Program-made: the position numbers and the translations under genes
The notes under the pieces: model-generated
The model's input: only the letters and a program-made list of their open reading frames with translations
The model's database searches: none
Told to the model about the DNA's origin: nothing
Shown here: positions 32,647-40,319 of the stretch, piece after piece
Layout of the letters: each line of letters starts with the position of its first letter
Numbering within the stretch: position 1 is the stretch's first letter
DNA from: Nonomuraea spiralis
GTDB taxonomy: Bacteria; Actinomycetota; Actinomycetes; Streptosporangiales; Streptosporangiaceae
Reading direction: 5' to 3'
DNA length: 64,000 nt
Assembly (NCBI RefSeq): GCF_014648435.1
Contig: NZ_BMRC01000006.1
Span: 372,001-436,000, forward strand

Positions 32647-32907
32647 TCAGGTCACCGCCTGGGAAGGCTGCGGACCCCTGCCGGTGAGCCATTCCAGCAC
32701 CCGGCGGTGCCCCGAGGCGGCGTCCTCGAAGTGGCCCCAGTGCCAGTAGCGCGGCTGGTCGCGCAGGCCGGTCACCCAGGTGCGGTAGGAGACGGAGGCG
32801 CCCGCGGGCGCGACGCCGTACGTGCGGATCACGACCTTGCCGCCCGGCGCGAACAGCACGTCGTCGGCGATCGGGTACAGAGTCATCTGGTCGAGCATGT
32901 GCCACAT
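32647..32907 (-). CDS. Small hypothetical protein
   Basis: 86 residues from ATG 32907 (MWHMLDQMTLYPIADDVLFA); ATG 32898 or the upstream GTG are alternatives. Composition is soluble with aromatics (TYGVAPAGASVSYRTWVTGL; YWHWGHFEDAA) and a C-terminal HRRVLEWLTGRG. No family recognised. It precedes the NIPSNAP-like gene on the same strand, with the palindrome between them. Confidence 0.5.
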   Translation of the reverse strand: MWHMLDQMTLYPIADDVLFAPGGKVVIRTYGVAPAGASVSYRTWVTGLRDQPRYWHWGHFEDAASGHRRVLEWLTGRGPQPSQAVT

Positions 32908-32939
32908 CCTGACCGGCGGAAGGACCACGCCGGTTACGC

Positions 32940-32974
32940 CTCCGGCGCGCCCCCGTTAAGGAAGCGCGCCGGAG
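32940..32974. terminator. Strong GC hairpin between DUF397 and the small hypothetical gene
   Basis: Perfect 11-bp stem CTCCGGCGCGC / GCGCGCCGGAG with a 13-base loop, 12 bp beyond the DUF397 stop on the minus strand. Confidence 0.75.
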
Positions 32975-32986
32975 ATGAACGGGCTG

Positions 32987-33223
32987 TTACACGAGAAGGC
33001 CGTCGAACTCGCCGTCCTTGGCCCCGAGCACCAGGGCCCGGATCTCGTCCCGGGTATAGATGAGAGCAGGGCCGTCGGGGAAACGCGAGTTGCGGACCGC
33101 GATCCCACCGTCGGGAAGCTTCGCGAGCTCCACGCAGTTGCCCTGCGAGTTGCTGTAGCGGCTCTTGCGCCAGGCGACCTGGGTCAGGTCGGCCGCGGGC
33201 ATGCCGTTGTAGGTGTGGTTCAT
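32987..33223 (-). CDS. DUF397 domain protein
   Basis: 78 residues. DUF397 signature: WRKSRYSNSQGNCVELAKLP, then GIAVRNSRFPDGPALIYTRD and EIRALVLGAKDGEF. These small proteins are encoded beside XRE regulators with a DUF5753 domain in streptomycetes (the whiJ/abaA-type loci, also annotated as Scr1-family TA-like). It follows the XRE gene with no gap and probably binds or modulates it. Confidence 0.9.
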   Translation of the reverse strand: MNHTYNGMPAADLTQVAWRKSRYSNSQGNCVELAKLPDGGIAVRNSRFPDGPALIYTRDEIRALVLGAKDGEFDGLLV

Positions 33224-34090
33224 CTACATCTTTCTGAGAAGACCGCCGATGAGCTCGACGGTGCCCCCTGGCGTGGTGCTTTCCACGCACAGTTGCTCCA
33301 TGGCCGTGAGGTACGGGTCGACGTCCTCACGTTTGTCCAGGTACAGGGCACCCCAGAGCTGCTCGACGTAGACAACGTCCGACAAGTCGGACTCGGGAAA
33401 CCGCAAGATGCTGAACGCGCCCCCCTCGGCGGCGTGCTTGCCGAACCTGAAGGGCATCACCTGGAGGGTGATGTTGGGCAGGGCGGCGACTTCCAGCAGA
33501 TGCTGAAGCTGCTCGGACATGACCTCTCGCCCGCCGATGGTCCGCTTGAGCGCCGCCTCGTCGATGACGGCCCACAGCTTGGGGCCGTCCTTCTGGGTGA
33601 AGCGCTCCTGGCGCTGCATGCGCATGTGCACGCGGCGCTCGATCTTGTCCGGACTCGCGTCGGGGTTGCCGAGCTGGAAGACCGATCGCGCGTACGAGGC
33701 CGTCTGCAGCAGGCCGGGCACGAACTGCACCTCATAGGTGCGGATCACGCTCGCGGCCTCCTCCAGGCCCACGTACGTCGTGAACCACGAGGGCAGCTCG
33801 GCGGAGTACTTGTGCCACCACCCGGGGGTGTTGGCCTCGCGGACCATCTCCAGCAGGGCACGGCGTTCGGCATCGTCGACGACGCCGTACAGGGTGAGCA
33901 GGTCTTCAACGTCCCGTGTCTTGAATCCGACACGCCCGAGCTCCATGCGGCTGATCTTGGATTCGGACGCCCGGATGTGGAATCCGGCCTGGCCGCGGTC
34001 GAGTCCACAGGCCTCGCGCAGACGCCTGAGGCTCGCACCCAGCATGATGCGCCGAACGGTCGAGCCGGAGCCGGGCGGATCAATGGACAC
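33224..34090 (-). CDS. XRE-family regulator with DUF5753 domain (WhiJ/Scr1-like)
   Basis: 288 residues from GTG 34090 with AAGGAG upstream; the longer ATG start at 34123 lacks one. Helix-turn-helix at ~12-70 (LGASLRRLREACGLDRGQAG, then SESKISRMELGRVGFKTRDV). DUF5753 follows: WWHKYSAELPSWFTTYVGLE, RTYEVQFVPGLLQTASYARS, and ITLQVMPFRFGKHAAEGGAF. Regulators of this type act in development or antibiotic control in Streptomyces. Together with DUF397 and the divergent ATPase gene it forms a WhiJ-like module. Confidence 0.88.
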   Translation of the reverse strand: MSIDPPGSGSTVRRIMLGASLRRLREACGLDRGQAGFHIRASESKISRMELGRVGFKTRDVEDLLTLYGVVDDAERRALLEMVREANTPGWWHKYSAELPSWFTTYVGLEEAASVIRTYEVQFVPGLLQTASYARSVFQLGNPDASPDKIERRVHMRMQRQERFTQKDGPKLWAVIDEAALKRTIGGREVMSEQLQHLLEVAALPNITLQVMPFRFGKHAAEGGAFSILRFPESDLSDVVYVEQLWGALYLDKREDVDPYLTAMEQLCVESTTPGGTVELIGGLLRKM

Positions 34091-34211
34091 GTGCTGCTCC
34101 TTGTGTCGTTTCCTTGAAGACACAGTCTGTCACTTAGCGGCCGAAAGATCATGGGCCGCGGACAAGATCCCCTTTCCCCCATATTGACCACTTGGGGAGA
34201 ACCGTAGCGCC

Positions 34212-34254
34212 TGCACGACATGTCTGCACGTGCATTCGCTCTTGCACCTGCACG
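34212..34254. repeat. TGCAC motif cluster in a divergent promoter
   Basis: TGCAC occurs at 34212, 34225, 34243 and 34249 and, inverted, in the palindrome TGCACGTGCA (34225-34234). The cluster lies between the XRE regulator and the ATPase gene, just upstream of the latter, and is a candidate operator array for the XRE protein. Confidence 0.45.
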
Positions 34255-34277
34255 AGAGATTGCCGCAGAATGATCAC

Positions 34278-34772
34278 GTGCAATTCACCACGGCGCCCGG
34301 CCAGTGGACCACGTTCGACTGGTGGCCGCCCGTCGGCTGGTGGCCGGAGGCGGCTCGCGATCTCCTGGTCACCGGACCGTCCGCGAGCGCCACGTACGTG
34401 CTCCCGCCCACCGCGTCCTCGGTCCATTCCGCGCGCAGCTTCACCACCGGCACCCTTTCGGGCTGGGGCCTGGGCGAGCTGGTCGAGAACATGGAACTCG
34501 TGGTCTCCGAGCTCGCGACCAACGCCCTGCGCCACGGCCTGCGCCTCGACGAGCCCCGCTGCCAGCGCCCGGTCCACATGTCCCTCGTACGCCGGGGGTC
34601 GCTCGTCACCAGCGCGTTCACCGATCCAGGCACCTCGGTGCCCGTGCTGCGATACCCTGGCCCCCTTGACACCGGCGGCCTGGGTCTCCACATCGTCGAA
34701 TCGCTCAGCCTCCGCTGGGGGTGGTCGGCACTCGCGCCCCACGGAAAGATCGTCTGGGCAGTCCTCTCCTGA
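34278..34772 (+). CDS. HATPase_c anti-sigma-type ATP-binding protein
   Basis: 164 residues from GTG 34278; no good ribosome site is visible, and ATG 34230 is an alternative. The GHKL fold shows an N-box ELVVSELATNALRHG and a G2-type loop TGGLGLHIVESLSLRWGW; the G1 box is reduced (FTDPGTSVP). This matches RsbW-like ATP-binding proteins of actinomycetes, many of which sit beside XRE/DUF397 genes. Probably a kinase or anti-sigma partner in the same switch. Confidence 0.8.
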   Translation: MQFTTAPGQWTTFDWWPPVGWWPEAARDLLVTGPSASATYVLPPTASSVHSARSFTTGTLSGWGLGELVENMELVVSELATNALRHGLRLDEPRCQRPVHMSLVRRGSLVTSAFTDPGTSVPVLRYPGPLDTGGLGLHIVESLSLRWGWSALAPHGKIVWAVLS

Positions 34773-34848
34773 CGAGGGGTGCTCTGCATTACCGTGGATG
34801 GTCATGGCTCACGGTGAGTCCCAAGCGACCCCATGAGAGTGCTGACAG

Positions 34849-37266
34849 ATGGAAGATCACCTGCTCGGCTGGCTGCGAACACTAGACGAAAACAGGCTTG
34901 CCCGCATCCTGGCCAACAGGCCCGACGCCATCGCGCCGCCCTGGCCGCGGCGGCTGGACACGCTGGCCCAGCGCCTGGGCAACGGCTTCGCCGTCATGGA
35001 GGCCATGCGCGGGTTGCCGCTGCCCGCCCTGCAACTGGCCGAGGCGGGCCTGACCATGAGCCGGCCGACGGCCGAGGGGCTGGCCGCCTTCCTCGGCGTA
35101 CCGGGCGAGGCGCTGGCCCCCTGGCTCGACCATCTGTGCGACCACGCGCTGGCCTGGCCCGACGACGACGGCGTGATCCATCTGGCCGAGGGTGTGGCGC
35201 GGTGGTGGGCGGCCCCGCTCGGCCTGGGCGAGCCACTTGAGCACTACCTCAACTCCTGGACGATCAGCAACGACGCCCTGCGCGCCCTGGCCCGCTCGCT
35301 CGGCCTGCCCTCCCACGGCAACAAACGGCGGACGATCGCCCGCGTCATCGAGGTGCTGTCCGACCCCGTACGCCTCGACCGGCTGACGGCCACCGCCCCC
35401 GAGGGCACGCTCGCGCTGCTGGGCCGCTTCGCCTGGGACGGCCCCTCGCGCGACGTCGACGGCGGCCGGTTCGTCATGCACGGCACACCCGAGAAGTGGT
35501 GCGCCGACCACGGCCTGCTGTTCCGCCCGAGCTGGCACGTCGCCGAGGTCTCCCGCGAGGTCGCGCTGTGCCTGCGCGGCCCCGGCTACCATCCGCCGTT
35601 CCAGCCCGAGGCGCCCGAGATGGCGGCGATCCCGGTCGATCCCGAGGAGGTCGACCACCTGATGACGCTCGCCGCGCCGCACGTCGTGGAGCGCTGCGCG
35701 GCCCTGCTCGACAACACCTCCAAGACGCCGCTGCCGCTGCTCAAGACCGGCGGCGTGGGCGTGCGCGAGGTCCGCAGGGTGGCCAAGGAGACCGGCTGCG
35801 ACGAGGACGAGACCCGCCTGCTGCTGGAGGTCTGCGCCGTGGCCAGGCTGCTGGCATGGGACGAGAAGTCGGCCGGCATGATCCCCACCGAACGGTTCGA
35901 CCGCTGGCGCCTCGACGAGGGCTCGGCCCGGCTGCGCGTGTTGCTGTCGGCCTGGTGGCGCATGGAACGTTCGTCCCTGCGCAAGATCGACGGCAAGTAC
36001 GCCACCGTGCTCGGCGACGACCCCTCGGGCAGCGCGGTGGCCAGGGTGCGCAGGGCGGTGCTGGCGGCGCTCGCCCACCTGCCCGCGGGCACCGCCATGG
36101 CCGGCCGCGACAGCCTGGTGCGCAACGTCCACTGGCACGCCCCGCTGCTCGACCAGGCATTGCTGGCCGAGTGCGCGCCGGCCGTGCTGGACGAGGCCAC
36201 GCTGCTCGGCCTGCTGGCCAACGGCGCGCTCACCGACCTCGGGCGCGCCCTGGCCGGGCTGGGCGCGAGCCCCGGCGACGAGAACGACGACGCCGTGCCG
36301 CAGGTCGAGCACGATCCGGTGCTGGCCGAGGCGTCCACCAGGGCGTTGGCCAGCGTACGCAGGAGCGCCCTGTTCGGCCCCGACCTGACCGCGGTCGTCA
36401 CCGGGCCGCCGTCGGCCGAGCTGGCGGCGCTGCTCGACCGGGTGGCCGAGCGAGAGTCGCGCGGCGCGGCCTCGGTGTGGCGATTCACCACCGAGAGCCT
36501 GCGCGGCGCGCTCGACCACGGCTACGACGCCGACGAACTCCTCGACGAGCTGGCCGCGGTCGGCACGATCCCGCAGCCGCTGGAGTACCTGGTCCGCGAC
36601 ACCGCGCGCCGCCACGGCGAGGTGACGGTCACCACGGTCGGCTGCGTCGTGCAGGCGGGCGACACCGGGCTGCTCGCCGAGATCGCCGGCCACCGGCGGC
36701 TGGCCCGGCTGGGCCTGCGGCTGCTGGCGCCCACGGTGCTGGTCAGCGCGGCCCCTGCCGAACGCACGCTGGCCGCGCTGCGCGAACACGGCTACTCCCC
36801 CGTGCCCGTCTCCGACACCGGCGAGATCACCATTCACCGGGCCAGGGCCGAGGAACCGCACCACGGCAAGCTGATCCTGCTGCCCGGCGGGCAGGTGGCC
36901 GAGTTGTCGGAATTCGCGGCCGGCGCCGATCCGCAGGCGCCGTACGTGCTCGCCGAGCCCGCGCCCGACCCGCACGAGCACGCCCGCCGCCTGGTCGCGG
37001 CCGGCCGGGAGGAGACCGACAAGCACGGCCGTACCTGGGCGGTCATCGGCCGGATGGCGACCAGGCTGCCGACCGCCCAGCAGTCGCTGCTCGGCTTCGT
37101 CGTCGACCGCGGGGTACGGGCGGCCATCACGCTGGCCGACGGCCTGACGGCCACGATCAGCCACGGCGAGCTGCGGTCCGGCACCCTCGACGCCTGGTGC
37201 GAGGAGGCGGGCGACTACCTGGAGTTCCCCCTCGCCGAGATCACCGAGGTGCGCGGGGCCTACTGA
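34849..37266 (+). CDS. Helicase-associated (XPB/Ssl2-like N-terminal) domain protein
   Basis: 805 residues, no helicase motor motifs. Repeated helical/winged-helix blocks (LARSLGLPSHGNKRRTIARV; GGVGVREVRRVAKETGCDED) fill the first 400 residues. The C-terminal third (VGTIPQPLEYLVRDTARRHG, VGCVVQAGDTGLLAEIAGHR) matches the 'helicase conserved C-terminal' domain of large actinobacterial proteins usually encoded near the XPB repair helicase. No XPB gene adjoins here. Probably a DNA-repair-related factor. Its last 7 bp overlap the convergent binding-protein remnant. Confidence 0.75.
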   Translation: MEDHLLGWLRTLDENRLARILANRPDAIAPPWPRRLDTLAQRLGNGFAVMEAMRGLPLPALQLAEAGLTMSRPTAEGLAAFLGVPGEALAPWLDHLCDHALAWPDDDGVIHLAEGVARWWAAPLGLGEPLEHYLNSWTISNDALRALARSLGLPSHGNKRRTIARVIEVLSDPVRLDRLTATAPEGTLALLGRFAWDGPSRDVDGGRFVMHGTPEKWCADHGLLFRPSWHVAEVSREVALCLRGPGYHPPFQPEAPEMAAIPVDPEEVDHLMTLAAPHVVERCAALLDNTSKTPLPLLKTGGVGVREVRRVAKETGCDEDETRLLLEVCAVARLLAWDEKSAGMIPTERFDRWRLDEGSARLRVLLSAWWRMERSSLRKIDGKYATVLGDDPSGSAVARVRRAVLAALAHLPAGTAMAGRDSLVRNVHWHAPLLDQALLAECAPAVLDEATLLGLLANGALTDLGRALAGLGASPGDENDDAVPQVEHDPVLAEASTRALASVRRSALFGPDLTAVVTGPPSAELAALLDRVAERESRGAASVWRFTTESLRGALDHGYDADELLDELAAVGTIPQPLEYLVRDTARRHGEVTVTTVGCVVQAGDTGLLAEIAGHRRLARLGLRLLAPTVLVSAAPAERTLAALREHGYSPVPVSDTGEITIHRARAEEPHHGKLILLPGGQVAELSEFAAGADPQAPYVLAEPAPDPHEHARRLVAAGREETDKHGRTWAVIGRMATRLPTAQQSLLGFVVDRGVRAAITLADGLTATISHGELRSGTLDAWCEEAGDYLEFPLAEITEVRGAY

Positions 37267-38258
37267 AGCGGCTTCGCCTTCTTCAGGTTCGACACCAGCT
37301 CCTCCAGGAACGTCGCGTAGCCCTGGTAACTGAAGGGGGCCTCGGCGCGCCACGGGTACAGCTGGCCCGCCTTGACCGCGGGGAGCTTGGCGAAGGTGGG
37401 CTTCTTCAGCATCTCCTCGGGCTTGAGCGACTGGGTACGGGTGTCGTAGAGGATCACGTCGGCGTCGTAGGTGTCGGCGTTCTCCCAGCTCAGGGTCTGG
37501 AAGAAGCCGCCGTCGTCCACCTTCGAGGGCTTGACGACGTTGAGGCCGTTCTCCGTCAGATGCACGATGTCGGGGTACTCGGGCGGGTTGACGACCCACA
37601 TGGCGTCGGCGCCGCCGGACATCATGAGGATCTTCAGGTCCTTGAAGGCGGCGAGCTCCTTGGTCGCGGCCTCCATGCGGGCCTTGGCCTCCGGCACACC
37701 CTGGAGGTCGGCGCCGAGCGACTTGGCCAGTTCCTCGTACTTGCCGATCACCTGGGTGGCGCTGCGGCCGGTGAGCATGACGCCGGCGGTGGGGGCGACC
37801 TGTTCGATGGTCTCCTTCGACTTCTCCGGCACGTACCAGAGGGCGCCCTTGACGTACATGCTGCTGACCAGCAGGTCGGGCTGGAGGGAGATGTACTTCT
37901 CGACGTTGAACTCGTCCCAGACGTTGCCGAGGCCCTCGACCTTGGTGATGTCGACGTTGCCGACCTGCGGGTCGCTGGATCCGTCGGCGAGCTTGTGGGG
38001 GCCGAAGACGGCGACCGGGCGCACGCCGAAGTCCCACAGCGCGGCGGCGGCGCCGACCTGGGCGACGATCCTGGACGGGGCCTTGGGCAGGTCGATCTTC
38101 TTGTCCCGGTCGTCGGTGAACGTCCAGCTCTGGGCGGCGGCGGAGGAGGCGGGCGAGGTGGACGTACCGCTGCCCGCCGCCTCGGTGCCGCCGCCGCAGG
38201 CCGACAGCGTCAGGGCCGCCGCGAGCCCTGCCGTGGCGGCCAGGAAGCCTCTGCGCGA
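37260..38258 (-). pseudogene. Siderophore-binding lipoprotein, start lost at a deletion junction
   Basis: The frame ending at 37260 encodes a Peripla_BP_2 protein: SRIVAQVGAAAALWDFGVRP, FNVEKYISLQPDLLVSSMY, and DADVILYDTRTQSLKPEEML. Upstream it continues into a Tat-type lipoprotein signal, SRRGFLAATAGLAAALTLSA followed by the lipobox Cys, near 38170-38258. Before that Arg pair the frame meets TGA at about 38272-38274 with no ATG, GTG or TTG between. On the other side of the junction the opposite strand encodes a permease C-terminus. The gene has therefore lost its start and promoter; an internal GTG would give a product without export signal. Confidence 0.75.
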
Positions 38259-38434
38259 CCCGCTCCCCCGGCGTCACGATGGGCGCCTCGGCGCTCATGG
38301 GGGCCGTGCTGCTGACCGCCTCCGACCTGGTCGCCCAGCGGCTGCTCGCGCCGACGCAGCTTCCCGTCGGCGTCCTGACCGCCGCCGTCGGCGGCACGTA
38401 CCTCGCCCTGCTCCTGCGAAAGGACCGCCACTGA
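38258..38434 (+). pseudogene. C-terminal remnant of a FecCD siderophore permease
   Basis: From ~38258 the plus strand encodes TRSPGVTMGASALMGAVLLT, ASDLVAQRLLAPTQLPVGVL, TAAVGGTYLALLLRKDRH and a stop. This is the last ~58 residues of a FecCD permease (the usual ending of helices 9-10). The other ~280 residues and the start are absent. Its TGA overlaps the start of the ATPase gene (TGATG), as expected for an intact fecD-fecE pair, so the 3' side of the locus is original and only sequence to the left was deleted. Confidence 0.8.
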
Positions 38435-39249
38435 TGGCCGCGTCACCCGGGGCTGCCCGCCTCACCGGAACCGACCTCACCCTCGCCTACGACCAGCGCG
38501 TCGTGGCCACCAGCCTCGGCGTGGCGATCCCGGACGAGTCCTTCACCGTGATCATCGGCCCGAACGCGTGCGGCAAGTCCACCCTGCTGCGCGCGCTGGC
38601 CAGGATGCTCAAACCCAGGAAGGGCGCCGTGCACCTGGACGGGAGCGTGATCACCTCGCTGCCGTCCAAGGAGGTCGCGCGGCGGCTCGGCCTGCTGCCG
38701 CAGAGCTCGATCGTGCCCGACGGGATCAGCGTGGCCGACCTGGTGGCCCGCGGCCGGTACCCGCACCAGCGGCTCATGCGGCAGTGGTCGAAGGCCGACG
38801 AGGCGGCCGTGGCCGAGGCCATGCGCGCGACCGACGTCGCCGAACTGGCCGACCGGATCGTGGACGAGCTGTCCGGCGGGCAGCGGCAGCGGGTGTGGCT
38901 GGCCATGGCGCTGGCGCAGGAGACGCCGATCCTGCTGCTGGACGAGCCCACCACGTTCCTGGACATCTCCCACCAGATCGAGGTGCTCGACCTCTGCGCC
39001 GACCTGCACGAGGCCGGACGGACCATGGTGGCCGTGCTGCACGACCTCAACCAGGCCTGCCGGTACGCCACGCACCTGATCGTCATGCGGGCCGGCGAGG
39101 TCGTCGCCGAGGGTGTGCCGGCCGAGATCGTCACCCCCGACCTGGTGCTGCGGGTGTTCGACCTGCGCTGCGAGATCATCCAGGACCCGCAGACGGGCAC
39201 GCCGATGATCGTGCCGGAGGCACGCCGGCGGGTGTCGGCCCCGGCCTGA
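38434..39249 (+). CDS. Siderophore ABC transporter ATPase (FecE/FepC type)
   Basis: 271 residues. Walker A GPNACGKS, signature ELSGGQRQRVWLAMALAQ, Walker B LLLDEPTTFLDISHQ and H-loop VLHDLNQACRYATH are intact. The coupling start TGATG overlaps the permease remnant. With the permease gone from this locus, its expression (no obvious promoter remains) and use are doubtful unless it pairs with another permease. Confidence 0.85.
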   Translation: MAASPGAARLTGTDLTLAYDQRVVATSLGVAIPDESFTVIIGPNACGKSTLLRALARMLKPRKGAVHLDGSVITSLPSKEVARRLGLLPQSSIVPDGISVADLVARGRYPHQRLMRQWSKADEAAVAEAMRATDVAELADRIVDELSGGQRQRVWLAMALAQETPILLLDEPTTFLDISHQIEVLDLCADLHEAGRTMVAVLHDLNQACRYATHLIVMRAGEVVAEGVPAEIVTPDLVLRVFDLRCEIIQDPQTGTPMIVPEARRRVSAPA

Positions 39250-39315
39250 GCCGGGCGCGTGACGACTCCGGCCCCGGCCTTAGCCAGGCGTGTGACGGCC
39301 CCGGCCCGGCCCCGG

Positions 39316-39954
39316 TCAGGCCGGGTGCGCGAGGGCGGCGGCCAGGGCGGTGATGCCCGCGGCGGCGCGCTCGCGGCCGTACTGCTCGCGCAGCACGCCG
39401 GCCGCCTCCGCGCCCATCGCGGCCAGCAGGGTGTGGGCGAGCACGTCGGCGTCGGCGTCCGGACGGGCCTCGGCCAGCAGGATCGCCACGTGGCGGTGCC
39501 AGAAACGGTAGGCGCCGATGCGGTAGCGGGCGCCGGGGCTGGCCGTCTCGGACATGCGTACCAGGTCGAGGTGGGCGAAGAGGTAGTCGAGATAGGCGGC
39601 CGTGAACGCGGTCAGGCGCTCGGCGGCGGGGGCGCCGGGTCCGACGGGCGGCGGCCCGGACAGGACGCGCTGTTGCAGGTCGCGTTCGCGGGCGTCCAGC
39701 AGCGCCACCGCCAGGCCCGACTTGTCGCCGAACCGGCGGAACAGCGTGCCCTTGCCGACCCCGGCCTCGGCGGCGACCGCGTCCATCGACACGGCCTCCA
39801 CGCCCTTCTCGGCGAACAGCCGCGCGGCGGCCGCGAGCACCTTCTCCCTGTTGCGCGCCGCGTCGGCACGTTCGCGCACCGGTTTGCCGGTCAGCAGCTC
39901 CAGCGGCTCACTTGACGAACCGGACCGTGGTCCGTTAACTTCCTGGCCATCCAC
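39316..39954 (-). CDS. TetR-family regulator next to a rhodanese gene
   Basis: 212 residues from GTG 39954; a GTG at 39879 (VRERADAARNREKV) is an alternative, since the longer start places an operator-like dyad inside the gene. Helix-turn-helix: NREKVLAAAARLFAEKGVEA, then VSMDAVAAEAGVGKGTLFRR FGDK-type block. The C-terminal ligand domain includes TAAYLDYLFAHLDLVRM. Divergent from the rhodanese gene, which it likely represses. Confidence 0.82.
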   Translation of the reverse strand: MDGQEVNGPRSGSSSEPLELLTGKPVRERADAARNREKVLAAAARLFAEKGVEAVSMDAVAAEAGVGKGTLFRRFGDKSGLAVALLDARERDLQQRVLSGPPPVGPGAPAAERLTAFTAAYLDYLFAHLDLVRMSETASPGARYRIGAYRFWHRHVAILLAEARPDADADVLAHTLLAAMGAEAAGVLREQYGRERAAAGITALAAALAHPA

Positions 39955-39972
39955 ACATCCGGACTTTAGTCC
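39922..39972. promoter_or_regulatory. Two TetR-operator-like dyads between TetR and rhodanese genes
   Basis: GGACCGTGGTCC at 39922-39933 and GGACTTTAGTCC at 39961-39972 share the pattern GGAC(C/T)-NN-(G/A)GTCC and lie 39 bp apart. The second sits 20 bp before the rhodanese start, in the expected promoter zone. Confidence 0.6.
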
Positions 39973-39991
39973 ATTTCGTACGGAGGCCACA

Positions 39992-40309
39992 ATGACCATC
40001 ACCCGCGAGGAGCTGCACGCCAACCTGGGCGGCCTGACCGTGCTCGACACGCTCGGCGGCTCCTACTACGCCCAGCAGCACCTGCCCGGCGCCGTCGCCC
40101 TGGTCGAGAGCGAGGTCGCCGAGCGCGCCGCCGAGCTGCTGCCCGACAAGGACGCGCCCATCGTCACCTACTGCTCCAACCCGGCCTGCGGCAACAGCAA
40201 GGCCGTCGCCAACCGGCTGACCGCGCTCGGCTACACCGACGTCCGCCGGTACGTCGAGGGCATCGAGGACTGGGTCGGGGCCGGGCTGCCGGTCGAGTCG
40301 TCCCTGTGA
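39992..40309 (+). CDS. Single-domain rhodanese (sulfurtransferase)
   Basis: 105 residues, ATG preceded by CGGAGGCCAC. Active-site loop YCSNPACGNS carries the catalytic cysteine; earlier LDTLGGSYYAQQHLPGAVAL is the usual N-terminal half, with the C-terminal RYVEGIEDWVGAGLPVE. Moves sulfane sulfur in the cytosol. Its control by the adjacent TetR suggests induction by a sulfur or electrophile stress signal. Confidence 0.88.
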   Translation: MTITREELHANLGGLTVLDTLGGSYYAQQHLPGAVALVESEVAERAAELLPDKDAPIVTYCSNPACGNSKAVANRLTALGYTDVRRYVEGIEDWVGAGLPVESSL

Positions 40310-40319
40310 CGGACGCCGC

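Noticed and set aside
34882..38397. 1171-codon minus-strand frame over the helicase-associated gene
   Set aside because: A GC-driven shadow frame of repetitive Arg/Gly/Pro composition. The plus-strand gene has proper domain content.
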